The translations under genes and the position numbers were made by a program. A stretch of DNA of 64,000 bases, taken from the NCBI GenBank assembly GCA_964524185.1, contig CAZGCI010000002.1, positions 1-64,000 on the forward strand, in the 5' to 3' direction. The stretch is from Thiohalocapsa sp964524185 (GTDB taxonomy: Bacteria; Pseudomonadota; Gammaproteobacteria; Chromatiales; Chromatiaceae). This document shows, in pieces, positions 37,139 through 44,964 of this stretch. The stretch's first letter is position 1. Each line of letters opens with the position of its first letter. The notes under the pieces are model-generated. The model saw only the letters and a list, made by a program, of their open reading frames with translations, searched no databases and was not told where the DNA came from.

Positions 37139-37693
37139 TCAGCGCGGACGCATGAGCTTGGACTCCACCGCTTCGCGCTGCGCGCGCCCGGCGAGCAGCT
37201 CGATCAGATGCAGCGCAAAGTCCATCGCCGTGCCAGGTCCGCGGGAGGTGACCACCTTGCCGTCGGTGACCACCGGTGCCTCGCTGAGGCGGATGCTCGG
37301 GTGCCGTTCGATGTCGAGCGCCCCCGGGAAGCTGGTGGCGGTGAGGCCGTTGAGGAGGCCCGCATTGGCCAGCACCAAGGGCGCGGCACAGATGGCCGCG
37401 CACCAGCGTCCCTGCTGCGCCTGACGGACGAGCAACCGGCGCAGGCCGGCATCGGCATCCAGGTTGGCAGCACCGGGCAGCCCGCCCGGGAGCACCACCA
37501 TATCGAAGTCCTCATCGGCGACGGCGGCGAGTGTGTTGTCTGCGATCAACACAGTGCCGCGGCTGGCCTTGACGGGCGCGGCATCCAGGCCGGCGGTCAC
37601 CACGTCGATGCCGGCGCGGCGCAGCAGGTCAATGACAGTCACCGCCTCCAGCTCTTCGCAGCCCTGGGCCAGGGGGACCAACACCCGGGTCAT
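37139..37693 (-). CDS. yajL: DJ-1/YajL family protein
   Basis: A 184-residue DJ-1/PfpI-superfamily protein, of the YajL branch implicated in protection of proteins and nucleotides from oxidative or carbonyl damage. The nucleophile elbow AAICAAPLVLANAGLL contains the reactive cysteine and the N-terminal GCEELEA holds the conserved glutamate. TSRGPGTAMDFALHLIELL gives the C-terminal helix. The gene lies 17 bp upstream of the WbpL-like gene on the same strand. Confidence 0.9.
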   Translation of the reverse strand: MTRVLVPLAQGCEELEAVTVIDLLRRAGIDVVTAGLDAAPVKASRGTVLIADNTLAAVADEDFDMVVLPGGLPGAANLDADAGLRRLLVRQAQQGRWCAAICAAPLVLANAGLLNGLTATSFPGALDIERHPSIRLSEAPVVTDGKVVTSRGPGTAMDFALHLIELLAGRAQREAVESKLMRPR

Positions 37694-37751
37694 CGGAGAT
37701 CGCCTCCTCCGCGCTCAATGACGTCGGCCGGTGCTAACACGCCGGTTTGGG

Positions 37752-39284
37752 TCAGTTCCGCTTTGCCGCTGCGTTGCGGAACAGATGCAGCCCCTTCAGC
37801 ACATTGAGTGCCTCCGCCAGCTGATAATCCTCGGCCACCAGCAAGCCGTCGCCATCTTCCTCGTCATCGGTGATGGCCGCGTCGTTCTCGGGGTCGTCCA
37901 AGTGGCGCATCAGGTCGGCCTCTTTGATCGGGGCGACATCCGGTTCTGCATCGACGGCGACCCTGCCCCGCACGAGTTCGATATCGGGCTCGATGCCGAG
38001 CGCCTGAATGGAACGCCCGGACGGGGTGTAGTAGCGCGCCGTGGTGAGCTTGAGCGCCGTGCTGTCGTCAATGGGCACGATGGTTTGTACTGAGCCCTTG
38101 CCGAAGGTTTTCTCTCCCATAATCACGGCCCGGCCCTGATCCTGCAAGGCGCCGGCGACGATCTCCGAGGCCGAGGCGCTGCCGCCATTGACCAGCACCG
38201 CGATTGGGGCGCCGTCGAGCACGTCGTCGGGGCCCGCCTTGAACTCGAGCTTGGCGTCTTCATCGCGGCCCATGGTGTAAACAATGAGTCCCTGGTCGAG
38301 GAAGGCGTCGCTCACGCCGACGGCAGCGTTCAGCACGCCCCCGGGGTTATTGCGCAGATCCAGCACCACGCCCTTCAAACCTTCGGGATGTTGCGCTTTG
38401 AGCTCGGCGACGGCCGCCAGGAGGTCTTCGGTGGTGCGGGCTTGGAAATTGGCAACCCGCACATAGCCGTAGCCGGGCTCCAAGATACGGCTCCTGACGC
38501 TTGCAACCTTGATGACATCCCGGGTGATGTTGATCTGGATGGGGTTGCCCGCACCCTCGCGCACCACGGTGAGCTTGATTTCCGAGCCGGGCTTGCCCCG
38601 CATGAGTGCAACCGCGTCGCTTAGGCTCAAGCCTTTCACGGGCTTGCCGTCGATCCGCACAATGAGGTCACCGGCCTGCATACCCGCGCGCTGGGCGGGG
38701 GTATCGTCGATGGGGGCGATCACCTTCACAAACCCGTCCTCCAGGCCAACCTCAATACCGAGGCCACCAAATTCCCCGGTGGTGCCGACGCGCAGGTCGT
38801 CGTAGGCGTCGGAGTCCAGGTACGAGGAATGCGGATCGAGTCCGCCAAGCATGCCGCGGATGGCGCTGGCCAGGAGATCGCGATCGTCCACGTCTTCGAC
38901 ATATTCGCTCTTGATACGCCCGAAGACCTCAGCGAAGGTCCGCAGGTCGTCCAGTGGCAGCGTCTTGCCCGCGTCCCCCGCCTCGGCCGCGTCCATTGCA
39001 TCCACGTCGTCGTGGGCGTAGGCGTCGTCCACGGCGGTGTCGTCAGCCGGCGCGGCGTCCTGTTCCGCAGCGGCCGGGCCCGGCACGGCCTCCGCCGGCG
39101 GCAGCTCGACGGGCGGAGCAACCGGTGGCGGCGGCTGATACGGCTCGGCCTGCGTGTCGACGACCGGCTGCTGCGCGGTCTGCGACTCCTCCGCCGGCGC
39201 CGGCCGCGGCAATGCAAAGACGGCGAGCGCGCCGAGCAGCGTCAGAGTGACTGCAGTTGGCGCACGAAGGTATGTTGAATGCAT
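37752..39284 (-). CDS. ctpA: Carboxy-terminal processing protease CtpA
   Basis: An S41-family periplasmic serine protease, 510 residues. A signal peptide (1-31, ending APAEE) leads into an acidic Pro/Ala-rich linker (35-115). A PDZ domain contains GGLGIEVGLEDGFVKVIAPI and RAGMQAGDLIVRIDGKPVKG. The catalytic domain has the Ser in VNGGSASASEIVAGALQD and the Lys in GEKTFGKGSVQTI. CtpA proteases trim peptidoglycan hydrolases and lipoproteins; the EnvC-like gene upstream fits the usual envC-ctpA order. Confidence 0.94.
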   Translation of the reverse strand: MHSTYLRAPTAVTLTLLGALAVFALPRPAPAEESQTAQQPVVDTQAEPYQPPPPVAPPVELPPAEAVPGPAAAEQDAAPADDTAVDDAYAHDDVDAMDAAEAGDAGKTLPLDDLRTFAEVFGRIKSEYVEDVDDRDLLASAIRGMLGGLDPHSSYLDSDAYDDLRVGTTGEFGGLGIEVGLEDGFVKVIAPIDDTPAQRAGMQAGDLIVRIDGKPVKGLSLSDAVALMRGKPGSEIKLTVVREGAGNPIQINITRDVIKVASVRSRILEPGYGYVRVANFQARTTEDLLAAVAELKAQHPEGLKGVVLDLRNNPGGVLNAAVGVSDAFLDQGLIVYTMGRDEDAKLEFKAGPDDVLDGAPIAVLVNGGSASASEIVAGALQDQGRAVIMGEKTFGKGSVQTIVPIDDSTALKLTTARYYTPSGRSIQALGIEPDIELVRGRVAVDAEPDVAPIKEADLMRHLDDPENDAAITDDEEDGDGLLVAEDYQLAEALNVLKGLHLFRNAAAKRN

Positions 39285-39495
39285 GGGCTTTTCGGGACGC
39301 TCGGGACGCCGTGTGGTGACTTAAGGTATTGGGTCGCGCGTAGGCCGTGGGAGCGTGCGCTGCGCCGCGGATCCGCACGTGGTTAGAAACGTCGCCGCAA
39401 GGGCCGTTCCGTATGCTGTGTTACATGCAAGTCAAAGCAAGGCATGTCAATGCAAACGAACAAATGCGCGCGCTGCCCCCTGTCGGGCCCGCCGC

Positions 39496-40731
39496 TCACT
39501 GCGGGCCAGTCGCGAGCCAGGGAGACGGGTTCTCAGGGGCGCCGTTGCGGCGTAGCGCAAAGTATAGCCGCCCCCCTTCGGCCTCGCTGTCCGCCTGGTC
39601 CAGGTCGGCACCGTAGGCCATTCCGGAAAGGGCGATGATGTCATCCGGGCCAACCCACTCGCCGACGTCCTTCAGCAACGCCTGATTATGACCGTATAGG
39701 CTCATGTAGCCGTCACCGTGATCGATGACCAGCAACAGCCCGAAACCGCGCAGCCAGTCGGCGTAGACCACCTGGCCGTGGTGGACCGGAAACACATCGC
39801 TGCCCACCGGTGCGGCAAACAGCACGCCGTCGGCGTGCAGGTCGCCGGGCCGGGCGGTGCCTGAGAAGCTCCGCACGATTCTGGACTGTGCGATGGGCCA
39901 GGGCAGCTTGCCGCGCCGACGATCGATGGCCTCCTGATTGATGGCGATCTCGTCGGCGATCTTCGCCCGCGCCCGCAGCTCGGCGACGACGGCACGCAGT
40001 GCAGCCGCGTTAGCGTCGAGCTCTGTGACCTGCTCGCGATCATCGGCAATGGCGGTCTCCAAGTCCTCCAGGACGGCGCGGCGGGCGCTGCTCGCGGCCT
40101 TGAGCGCGGCCTGCGATTGGCGCTGTTGCGCCGCCAGGGCCGCGAGCCGATCGGCCTCATCGGCGGTCTCCCGGCGCAGAACCTGCAGTGTGTCGCTTAG
40201 ACGTGCGGCGTCGGCGACGTGCGCGGCCCGCAGGCGACCGATGGCGCGGAAGTAGCCCAGCTGCCGCCCGGCGCGGGCGAGATCCTGCTGATTCAGCAGC
40301 AGGCGCAGCCGATCCCCAGGTCCCACGGCATAGGCGGAGCGGATCAGCGCGGTCAGCACCTCCCGGGCGGCAGCAAGCTCTGCGCGGACCTCCGCCAGGC
40401 GGCGGTCCAGGTCTGCCACAAGGACCTCCTGCTCGGCATGTTCTTCGGCGAGCTCCCGCACAGCTCGAGCGAGAGTGGCGATCTCACGGTCGTTACGCTC
40501 GAGCTCCAGGTACAGGGCGGCGCGATACTGTTCACGGTCCGTGAGGCTTATCCGCAGCGCTTCGAGCCGAGACTCGGTGTCGCGCAGGTCGGCCTCCCGC
40601 ACGTCGAGCGGCTGGCCCGGCACCAACGCACCGGCCGTCGTATGCGCCGTGTCGGCGACAGTGGCCGACGGCGCGGCGGCAGCCGCCGCTACAGGCAGCA
40701 CCGCGAGCATATAAAGAGAGATGCAAACCAC
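39496..40731 (-). CDS. envC: EnvC-like murein hydrolase activator
   Basis: A 411-residue periplasmic protein: signal-like segment SLYMLAVLPVAAAAAAPS, two long coiled coils (about 50-260), and a C-terminal LytM/M23 domain with VVYADWLRGFGLLLVIDHGD and YMSLYGHNQALL. The metal ligands are partly lost (the first HxxxD His is GDLHADG), as in EnvC activators of amidases for cell division. The start is uncertain: GTG 40731 leaves a normal signal peptide, whereas an ATG at 40914 would overlap the arsR start. Confidence 0.85.
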   Translation of the reverse strand: MVCISLYMLAVLPVAAAAAAPSATVADTAHTTAGALVPGQPLDVREADLRDTESRLEALRISLTDREQYRAALYLELERNDREIATLARAVRELAEEHAEQEVLVADLDRRLAEVRAELAAAREVLTALIRSAYAVGPGDRLRLLLNQQDLARAGRQLGYFRAIGRLRAAHVADAARLSDTLQVLRRETADEADRLAALAAQQRQSQAALKAASSARRAVLEDLETAIADDREQVTELDANAAALRAVVAELRARAKIADEIAINQEAIDRRRGKLPWPIAQSRIVRSFSGTARPGDLHADGVLFAAPVGSDVFPVHHGQVVYADWLRGFGLLLVIDHGDGYMSLYGHNQALLKDVGEWVGPDDIIALSGMAYGADLDQADSEAEGGRLYFALRRNGAPENPSPWLATGPQ

Positions 40732-40870
40732 GCTGATGAACGCTTGCCGCGTCTCCAGGACTGCGCCGAGCTGCGGCAGTGTCTCGGGGCGCGCCCCGCC
40801 TGGCGTCGATCCGCGACTGGGCGTGGCGGTGTCAAGGACCTGTGCTCGCAGGTATCTCGTGGGCGGAAAG

Positions 40871-40902
40871 TCTATTATCGTATGATGATGAATTGATATA
40901 GA
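40871..40902. promoter_or_regulatory. Candidate ArsR-family operator
   Basis: An AT-rich inverted repeat, TCTATTATC (40871-40879) against GATATAGA (40895-40902), lies 10 bp upstream of the repressor start codon in a GC-rich setting. It also contains TATTAT and TATGAT as possible -10 elements. Its position fits autoregulation and possible control of the divergent envC gene. Confidence 0.5.
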
Positions 40903-40912
40903 CTCTTCGTCC

Positions 40913-41278
40913 ATGATGCCCGAAGCCACAACATCGCCCAACCCCGTGCTAAATGACGCAAGCCACGACGACGACGTGCAGTTGTTCGCCGACGATGCAG
41001 ACATCGAGCGCGCGTCGCGCTCGCTGAAGGCCATGTCACACCCCCTGCGGCTCAAGATACTCTGCACGCTCGGCGCGGAGGAAGTCAGCGTCCAGGACAT
41101 CGTCGAGCACGTGGGCACCTCCCAGAGCAACATTTCTCAGCACCTCGCCATTCTGCGCGACAAGGGTATCTTGGCCTCCCGCAAAGACGCCAATCGTGTT
41201 TACTACCGGGTGGGGGATGGTCGCACTTTGCAGCTGATCGGCATGATGCGGGAAGTGTTCTGCCAGCACTCGCGTTGA
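40913..41278 (+). CDS. ArsR family repressor, BigR/SqrR-like persulfide sensor
   Basis: A 121-residue winged-helix repressor. The recognition helix is VGTSQSNISQHLAILRDKGI and the wing is SRKDANRVYYRVGD. The cysteines Cys51 (LKILCTLG) and Cys117 (EVFCQHS) are 66 residues apart. From memory this equals the spacing of the reactive pair in BigR (42/108) and SqrR (41/107), which form a tetrasulfide in response to persulfides. The metal-site CxC of true arsenic sensors is absent. A rhodanese gene follows, as expected for sulfide control. Confidence 0.85.
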   Translation: MMPEATTSPNPVLNDASHDDDVQLFADDADIERASRSLKAMSHPLRLKILCTLGAEEVSVQDIVEHVGTSQSNISQHLAILRDKGILASRKDANRVYYRVGDGRTLQLIGMMREVFCQHSR

Positions 41279-41366
41279 CGCCGCGCCCGCCCGGCGCACA
41301 CGCGCGCAGCACACCTCGCCCCGCAAGCAGGCCAGACTCACCGCCCATCCCGGCTCCGCAGCGCAG

Positions 41367-41395
41367 GTGACGAGCCGCACCCACGTCTTTATACT
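41367..41395 (+). promoter_or_regulatory. Candidate promoter for rhodanese-secB-gpsA
   Basis: GTGACG (41367-41372) and TATACT (41390-41395) are separated by 17 bp, 85 bases upstream of the rhodanese start. The -10 is good and the -35 is moderate. Confidence 0.35.
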
Positions 41396-41479
41396 TTCGC
41401 GCTGCGTTCGTCACACCGCCTCGCCCCGCTCCCGGCACGGGTCCCCGACGACCCGACACCAACCCTACTGGTCTCCCCG

Positions 41480-41905
41480 ATGCAGGCACAGATCATCGAA
41501 TTCATGGGCAACCATTGGGTGTTGTTCGCGGTCCTCGGCGTCGTCCTTGGGCTCCTGACCTACAACTTGCTGGTGGGTGACAAGGGCTCCGTGGACCCCA
41601 TGGCCGCGACGACGCTGATCAACCAGCAGGAAGCGGCCGTGGTGGACGTCCGACCCGCAGCGGACTTCGCCAAGGGCCATATCCTCCATGCCACCAACAT
41701 CCCGATGAACGGTTTCAGCAAGCAAACCGCGGCGTTGGCCAAGTTCAAGGACAAGCCCATCATCATCACCTGCCGCTCCGGGGCCCAGTCACAGGCGGCC
41801 TGCCACGTGCTGCGTAAGGCTGGCTTTCCGGAGGTCTACAACTTGAAGGGCGGCGTACTCGCGTGGGAAAGCGCCAATCTGCCGCTGACGCGTAAGAAGC
41901 GCTAA
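41480..41905 (+). CDS. Membrane-anchored rhodanese (YibN-like)
   Basis: A 141-residue protein with one N-terminal helix (about 13-33, WVLFAVLGVVLGLLTYNLLV) and a single rhodanese domain. The active-site loop is CRSGAQS, preceded by DVRPAADFAKGHILHATNIP. It probably transfers sulfane sulfur at the cytoplasmic face. E. coli has yibN in the same place before secB and gpsA, but here the intervening grxC is absent. The upstream BigR/SqrR-like repressor supports a role in persulfide handling. Confidence 0.92.
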   Translation: MQAQIIEFMGNHWVLFAVLGVVLGLLTYNLLVGDKGSVDPMAATTLINQQEAAVVDVRPAADFAKGHILHATNIPMNGFSKQTAALAKFKDKPIIITCRSGAQSQAACHVLRKAGFPEVYNLKGGVLAWESANLPLTRKKR

Positions 41906-41993
41906 CTGCTGGCAACATCGGCCCACCACCCAGCACCGCGGCGGCATGGCCGCAGCACGCACCCCTACGACAGCAGCACCGGAGCACGTCAGC

Positions 41994-42491
41994 ATGGCCG
42001 AAGATACTCAAGCCCAGGGCGGCAACGAGCGACAATTCGCCTTGAGGACCGTCTACCTCAAGGACCTCTCCTTCGAGTCGCCGAACGCCCCGTCCATCTT
42101 TCAGGGCGAATGGAAGCCCGAGACCGCGCTCCATCTGGACATCAAAGTGAATCAGCTCGATGAGCAGTCGCACGAGATCGTCCTGACCATCACGGTTACC
42201 GCGAAGGCGGGCGAGAAGACGGCCTATCTGGTGGAGGTTCAGCAGGCCGGCATCGTCGCTGCGCAAGGCTTTCAGCAGCAGGAGTATGGACCACTGTTTT
42301 ACGTGTACTGCCCAAGCCTCCTTTTCCCCTACGCGCGCCAAGCCGTCACCGACGTGGTCGCCAAGGGCGGCTTTCCACAGCTCGTACTCCAGCACATCAA
42401 CTTTGACGCCATCTATGCGCAGAAGCTGGCTGAGAAGCAGCAGGAGCAGACGGCCGGCGACGGCGCCGAGCAGCAGCGCACGACCCACTGA
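41994..42491 (+). CDS. secB: Protein-export chaperone SecB
   Basis: A 165-residue tetrameric chaperone that keeps preproteins unfolded for SecA. Conserved parts are RTVYLKDLSFESPNAPSIFQ, AYLVEVQQAGIV, and YCPSLLFPYARQAVTDVVAK followed by GGFPQLVLQHINFDAIYAQK. ATG 41994 has GGAG nine bases upstream; the ATG at 41946 is rejected because it adds non-conserved sequence. Neighbours agree with the E. coli order secB-gpsA. Confidence 0.96.
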   Translation: MAEDTQAQGGNERQFALRTVYLKDLSFESPNAPSIFQGEWKPETALHLDIKVNQLDEQSHEIVLTITVTAKAGEKTAYLVEVQQAGIVAAQGFQQQEYGPLFYVYCPSLLFPYARQAVTDVVAKGGFPQLVLQHINFDAIYAQKLAEKQQEQTAGDGAEQQRTTH

Positions 42492-42500
42492 GCCGCCGTC

Positions 42501-43511
42501 TTGGCCGCGACCACGCGCGAGGACATCGCGGTCCTGGGGGCTGGCTCCTGGGGTACGGCGCTCGCCCTCTTGCTGTGCCGCAACGGTCACGGCGTACGCT
42601 TGTGGGGTCACGACCCGGAACACATTGCAGCACTGCGTCAGGACTGCGAGAACCGCGCTTTCCTACCAGGCTTCACGCTGCCCCCCGAACTAGTCCCTGT
42701 GGCGGGGCTCGACGCTGCCATGGACGGTGCAACCGCCGTACTCGTGGTGGTACCAAGCCAAGTCTTCCGGGCCGTGCTGACGCAGCTCGCGCCCCTTCTC
42801 CCGGCAGGGCTTGCGGTCGCCTGGGCCACCAAGGGCTTCGAGCCGGACAGCGGTCGACTGCTGCAAACAGTCGCCCTGGACCAGCTCGGCCCCCGGGATC
42901 TCGGCATCCTCTCCGGCCCGAGCTTCGCGCAGGAGGTCGCGCGTGGGCTGCCCACGGCCGTCACCGTCGCCGCCTCTGCACCCGCCTACGCGCAGCGTCT
43001 GGCAGACCTGGTGCACGGACCGCGCTTTCGCGCATACACGCAAGACGACCTCATCGGCGTACAGGTGGGCGGTGCAGCGAAGAACGTCATCGCCATCGCC
43101 ACGGGCATCGCCGATGGGCTCGGCTTCGGTGCCAATACGCGAGCTGCGCTCATCACCCGCGGCCTCGCCGAGGTGATCCGTCTGGGCGAAGCGCTGGGCG
43201 CACGCCGTGAGACCTTCTTAGGCCTGGCGGGGCTCGGCGACCTGGTGCTCACCTGCACCGATAATCAATCCCGTAACCGCCGCCTGGGGCTGGCGCTCGC
43301 AGCCGGCCAATCCGCGGCGGCCGCCATGGCCGAGATCGGGCAAGAAGTGGAAGGCGTGGTGACAGCGCGAGCCGTGCATGCCATGGCCAACGCCCACGGT
43401 ATCGACATGCCCATTTCGGCCGAGGTGTACGCAGTGCTCTACGCAGACCGCACGCCAGGTGAAGCCACCCGGCGCCTGCTGGAACGGGCGGGCAAGTCCG
43501 AGCTCGATTGA
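42501..43511 (+). CDS. gpsA: Glycerol-3-phosphate dehydrogenase [NAD(P)+]
   Basis: Makes glycerol 3-phosphate for phospholipid synthesis. The 336-residue product has a Rossmann start IAVLGAGSWGTALALLLCRN, substrate site LSGPSFAQEVARGLPTAVTV, the catalytic lysine in GVQVGGAAKNVIAIATGIAD, and GLAGLGDLVLTCTDNQSRNR. The start appears to be TTG 42501, 9 bp after secB; no ATG fits before the Rossmann motif. Confidence 0.96.
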   Translation: MAATTREDIAVLGAGSWGTALALLLCRNGHGVRLWGHDPEHIAALRQDCENRAFLPGFTLPPELVPVAGLDAAMDGATAVLVVVPSQVFRAVLTQLAPLLPAGLAVAWATKGFEPDSGRLLQTVALDQLGPRDLGILSGPSFAQEVARGLPTAVTVAASAPAYAQRLADLVHGPRFRAYTQDDLIGVQVGGAAKNVIAIATGIADGLGFGANTRAALITRGLAEVIRLGEALGARRETFLGLAGLGDLVLTCTDNQSRNRRLGLALAAGQSAAAAMAEIGQEVEGVVTARAVHAMANAHGIDMPISAEVYAVLYADRTPGEATRRLLERAGKSELD

Positions 43512-43718
43512 GCAAGTACTAAGGCGATGCTGTCAACGTTCATACATCTGCCTTGTCTTGACACCCGCCTTCGGCCTCGCGCTGGCGCTGCCTTGGCTTG
43601 CTTTGCTCGCGCCAGCACGCCTTGAAGGCGAACGTCCCTCCTTCGTCTAACGGCCGGGGTCATCTGGCCGGCGTCATCTGGTCTTAAAGTTTCCGGCAAA
43701 CGCCTAAAGCCGCTGCGG

Positions 43719-44186
43719 TCAGCCCCCCGCACCGGCAAAGCCGCACTGGCGCCAGGCCTCGTAGACCACCACCGCCACGGCATTGGAGAGGTTCACGCTG
43801 CGGCTGTCGGCACGCATCGGTAGGCGCAATCGGTGGGCCGGGGGCAGCGCCTCGAGCACGGCCTGTGGCAGACCCCGTGTCTCTGGACCGAACAGCAGCG
43901 CGTCGCCCTGGTCATAGCGGCAGTCCGCATAGCACATGCTGCCACGGGTGCTGAAGGCGAGGAGTCGACGCCAACGAATAGCCCCGTGGCAAGCCTCCAG
44001 CGAATCGTGTACTGTCACCGCCGCATACTCGCGATAGTCCAGACCGGCGCGGCGCAACCGTCGGTCATCCAGTTCGAAACCGAGGGGCCTGATGAGGTGC
44101 AGCGCGGCACCGGTGTTGGCGCAAAGGCGGATCACATTGCCGGTGTTCGGCGGGATCTCCGGCTGATAGAGGATCACGTGAAACAT
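43719..44186 (-). CDS. trmL: tRNA (cytidine(34)-2'-O)-methyltransferase TrmL
   Basis: A 155-residue SPOUT methyltransferase acting on the wobble base of tRNA-Leu. It opens MFHVILYQPEIPPNTGNVIR with the NTGN SAM-site loop. LLFGPETRGLP and the knot end LPMRADSRSVNLSNAVAVVV are also present. It is convergent with gpsA and ends 207 bp from it. In E. coli trmL also lies near gpsA and cysE. Confidence 0.95.
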   Translation of the reverse strand: MFHVILYQPEIPPNTGNVIRLCANTGAALHLIRPLGFELDDRRLRRAGLDYREYAAVTVHDSLEACHGAIRWRRLLAFSTRGSMCYADCRYDQGDALLFGPETRGLPQAVLEALPPAHRLRLPMRADSRSVNLSNAVAVVVYEAWRQCGFAGAGG

Positions 44187-44247
44187 GCTTGCGAGGACGT
44201 TGCGCAGGTGCAGATGCTAGAGGCGTCCGGCGGGAGCATGCGCGGCG

Positions 44248-44278
44248 TTGACCCTATCCCGGACGGCCGTGGTATATT
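44248..44278 (+). promoter_or_regulatory. Candidate sigma-70 promoter
   Basis: TTGACC (44248-44253) and TATATT (44273-44278) are separated by 19 bp, slightly longer than ideal. It lies about 100 bases before the small helical protein gene. Confidence 0.45.
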
Positions 44279-44379
44279 AAGAATTCTGCATATTGCGCAG
44301 CGGACAGTGAGGCCGAGCGAGGCGTGCCATTGCTGGCCGGTACAGCTAGATCAACCGAACACCTAATGGGGAAACGACC

Positions 44380-44604
44380 ATGAGCGACATCGCCGCGCTG
44401 AAGAAAGAGAAGCAGGAGCTGATCGACAAGATGCTGGAGATGCAGAAACAGTTCATCGAGCACGAGCACGAGAACGGCGTGTCTGGGAAGGACTACTGGG
44501 CCTCCAGCGATGGGCTGCTAGCCGACTACCGCCAGGAGTATATGGACATGGCGAATCGCGTTGTGGACATCGCCCACGAAATCGTCGGCTCCAACCGCCT
44601 CTAA
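44380..44604 (+). CDS. Small conserved helical protein
   Basis: A 74-residue, highly charged protein predicted to be almost all helix: LKKEKQELIDKMLEMQKQFI is amphipathic and coiled-coil-like, and the end is YMDMANRVVDIAHEIVGSNR. ATG 44380 has GGGGAAACG upstream, a good ribosome-binding site. With its own promoter candidate and a clear terminator (44679-44710) it looks like a well-expressed single-gene unit. I do not recognise a function. Confidence 0.8.
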   Translation: MSDIAALKKEKQELIDKMLEMQKQFIEHEHENGVSGKDYWASSDGLLADYRQEYMDMANRVVDIAHEIVGSNRL

Positions 44605-44678
44605 CGACGACTTGCCCCAACTCGCCCGCATGCCTCGGCCGCATGCCGCGCCGAGGCTCGCGTGACACCCCAAAGGAT

Positions 44679-44710
44679 CCCGCACCGGCATGGCCGCTGC
44701 GGGGTTTTTT
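44679..44710 (+). terminator. Rho-independent terminator
   Basis: CCCGCA (44679-44684) pairs with TGCGGG (44698-44703), the loop can add CGGC/GCCG pairing, and TTTTTT (44705-44710) follows. It ends the transcript of the small helical protein. Confidence 0.9.
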
Positions 44711-44851
44711 GACCGTACGTCAGCCGCGAGCGGCACCCACCCTATACCCGCTAGCGAGGCGAGGCCTCCGACCGACGAGCGAGTGGCTCGCCGGCACTAT
44801 ACCGGGTCGCTGACGGGCCAGGGCCGACGGGCGGTCTAGCACCCCGGGCAT

Positions 44852-44954
44852 CAGCGGTTGCGCCTCCGGTCTCGGCACTTGGCCCTTTCCCCTCCCGGCG
44901 CACGCAACGCGCAGGGGCCTCGCAAACTTGACGCATCTGCAAAGATCTGGTGCG
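44852..44954 (-). repeat. Dispersed 3'-UTR repeat, copy B
   Basis: The sequence from CAGCGGTTGCGCCTCCGG to CTGCAAAGATCTGGTGCG matches copy A (19728-19838) at most positions by eye. It lies directly downstream of the kamA-like gene (stop at 44965) in the same relative orientation as copy A to its gene. Confidence 0.7.
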
Positions 44955-44964
44955 GACAAGCACT

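Noticed and set aside
40732..41133. Long N-terminal extension of the EnvC-like frame, antisense to the ArsR gene.
   Set aside because: It overlaps an intact repressor gene and its operator, and the signal-like segment begins only near 40731.
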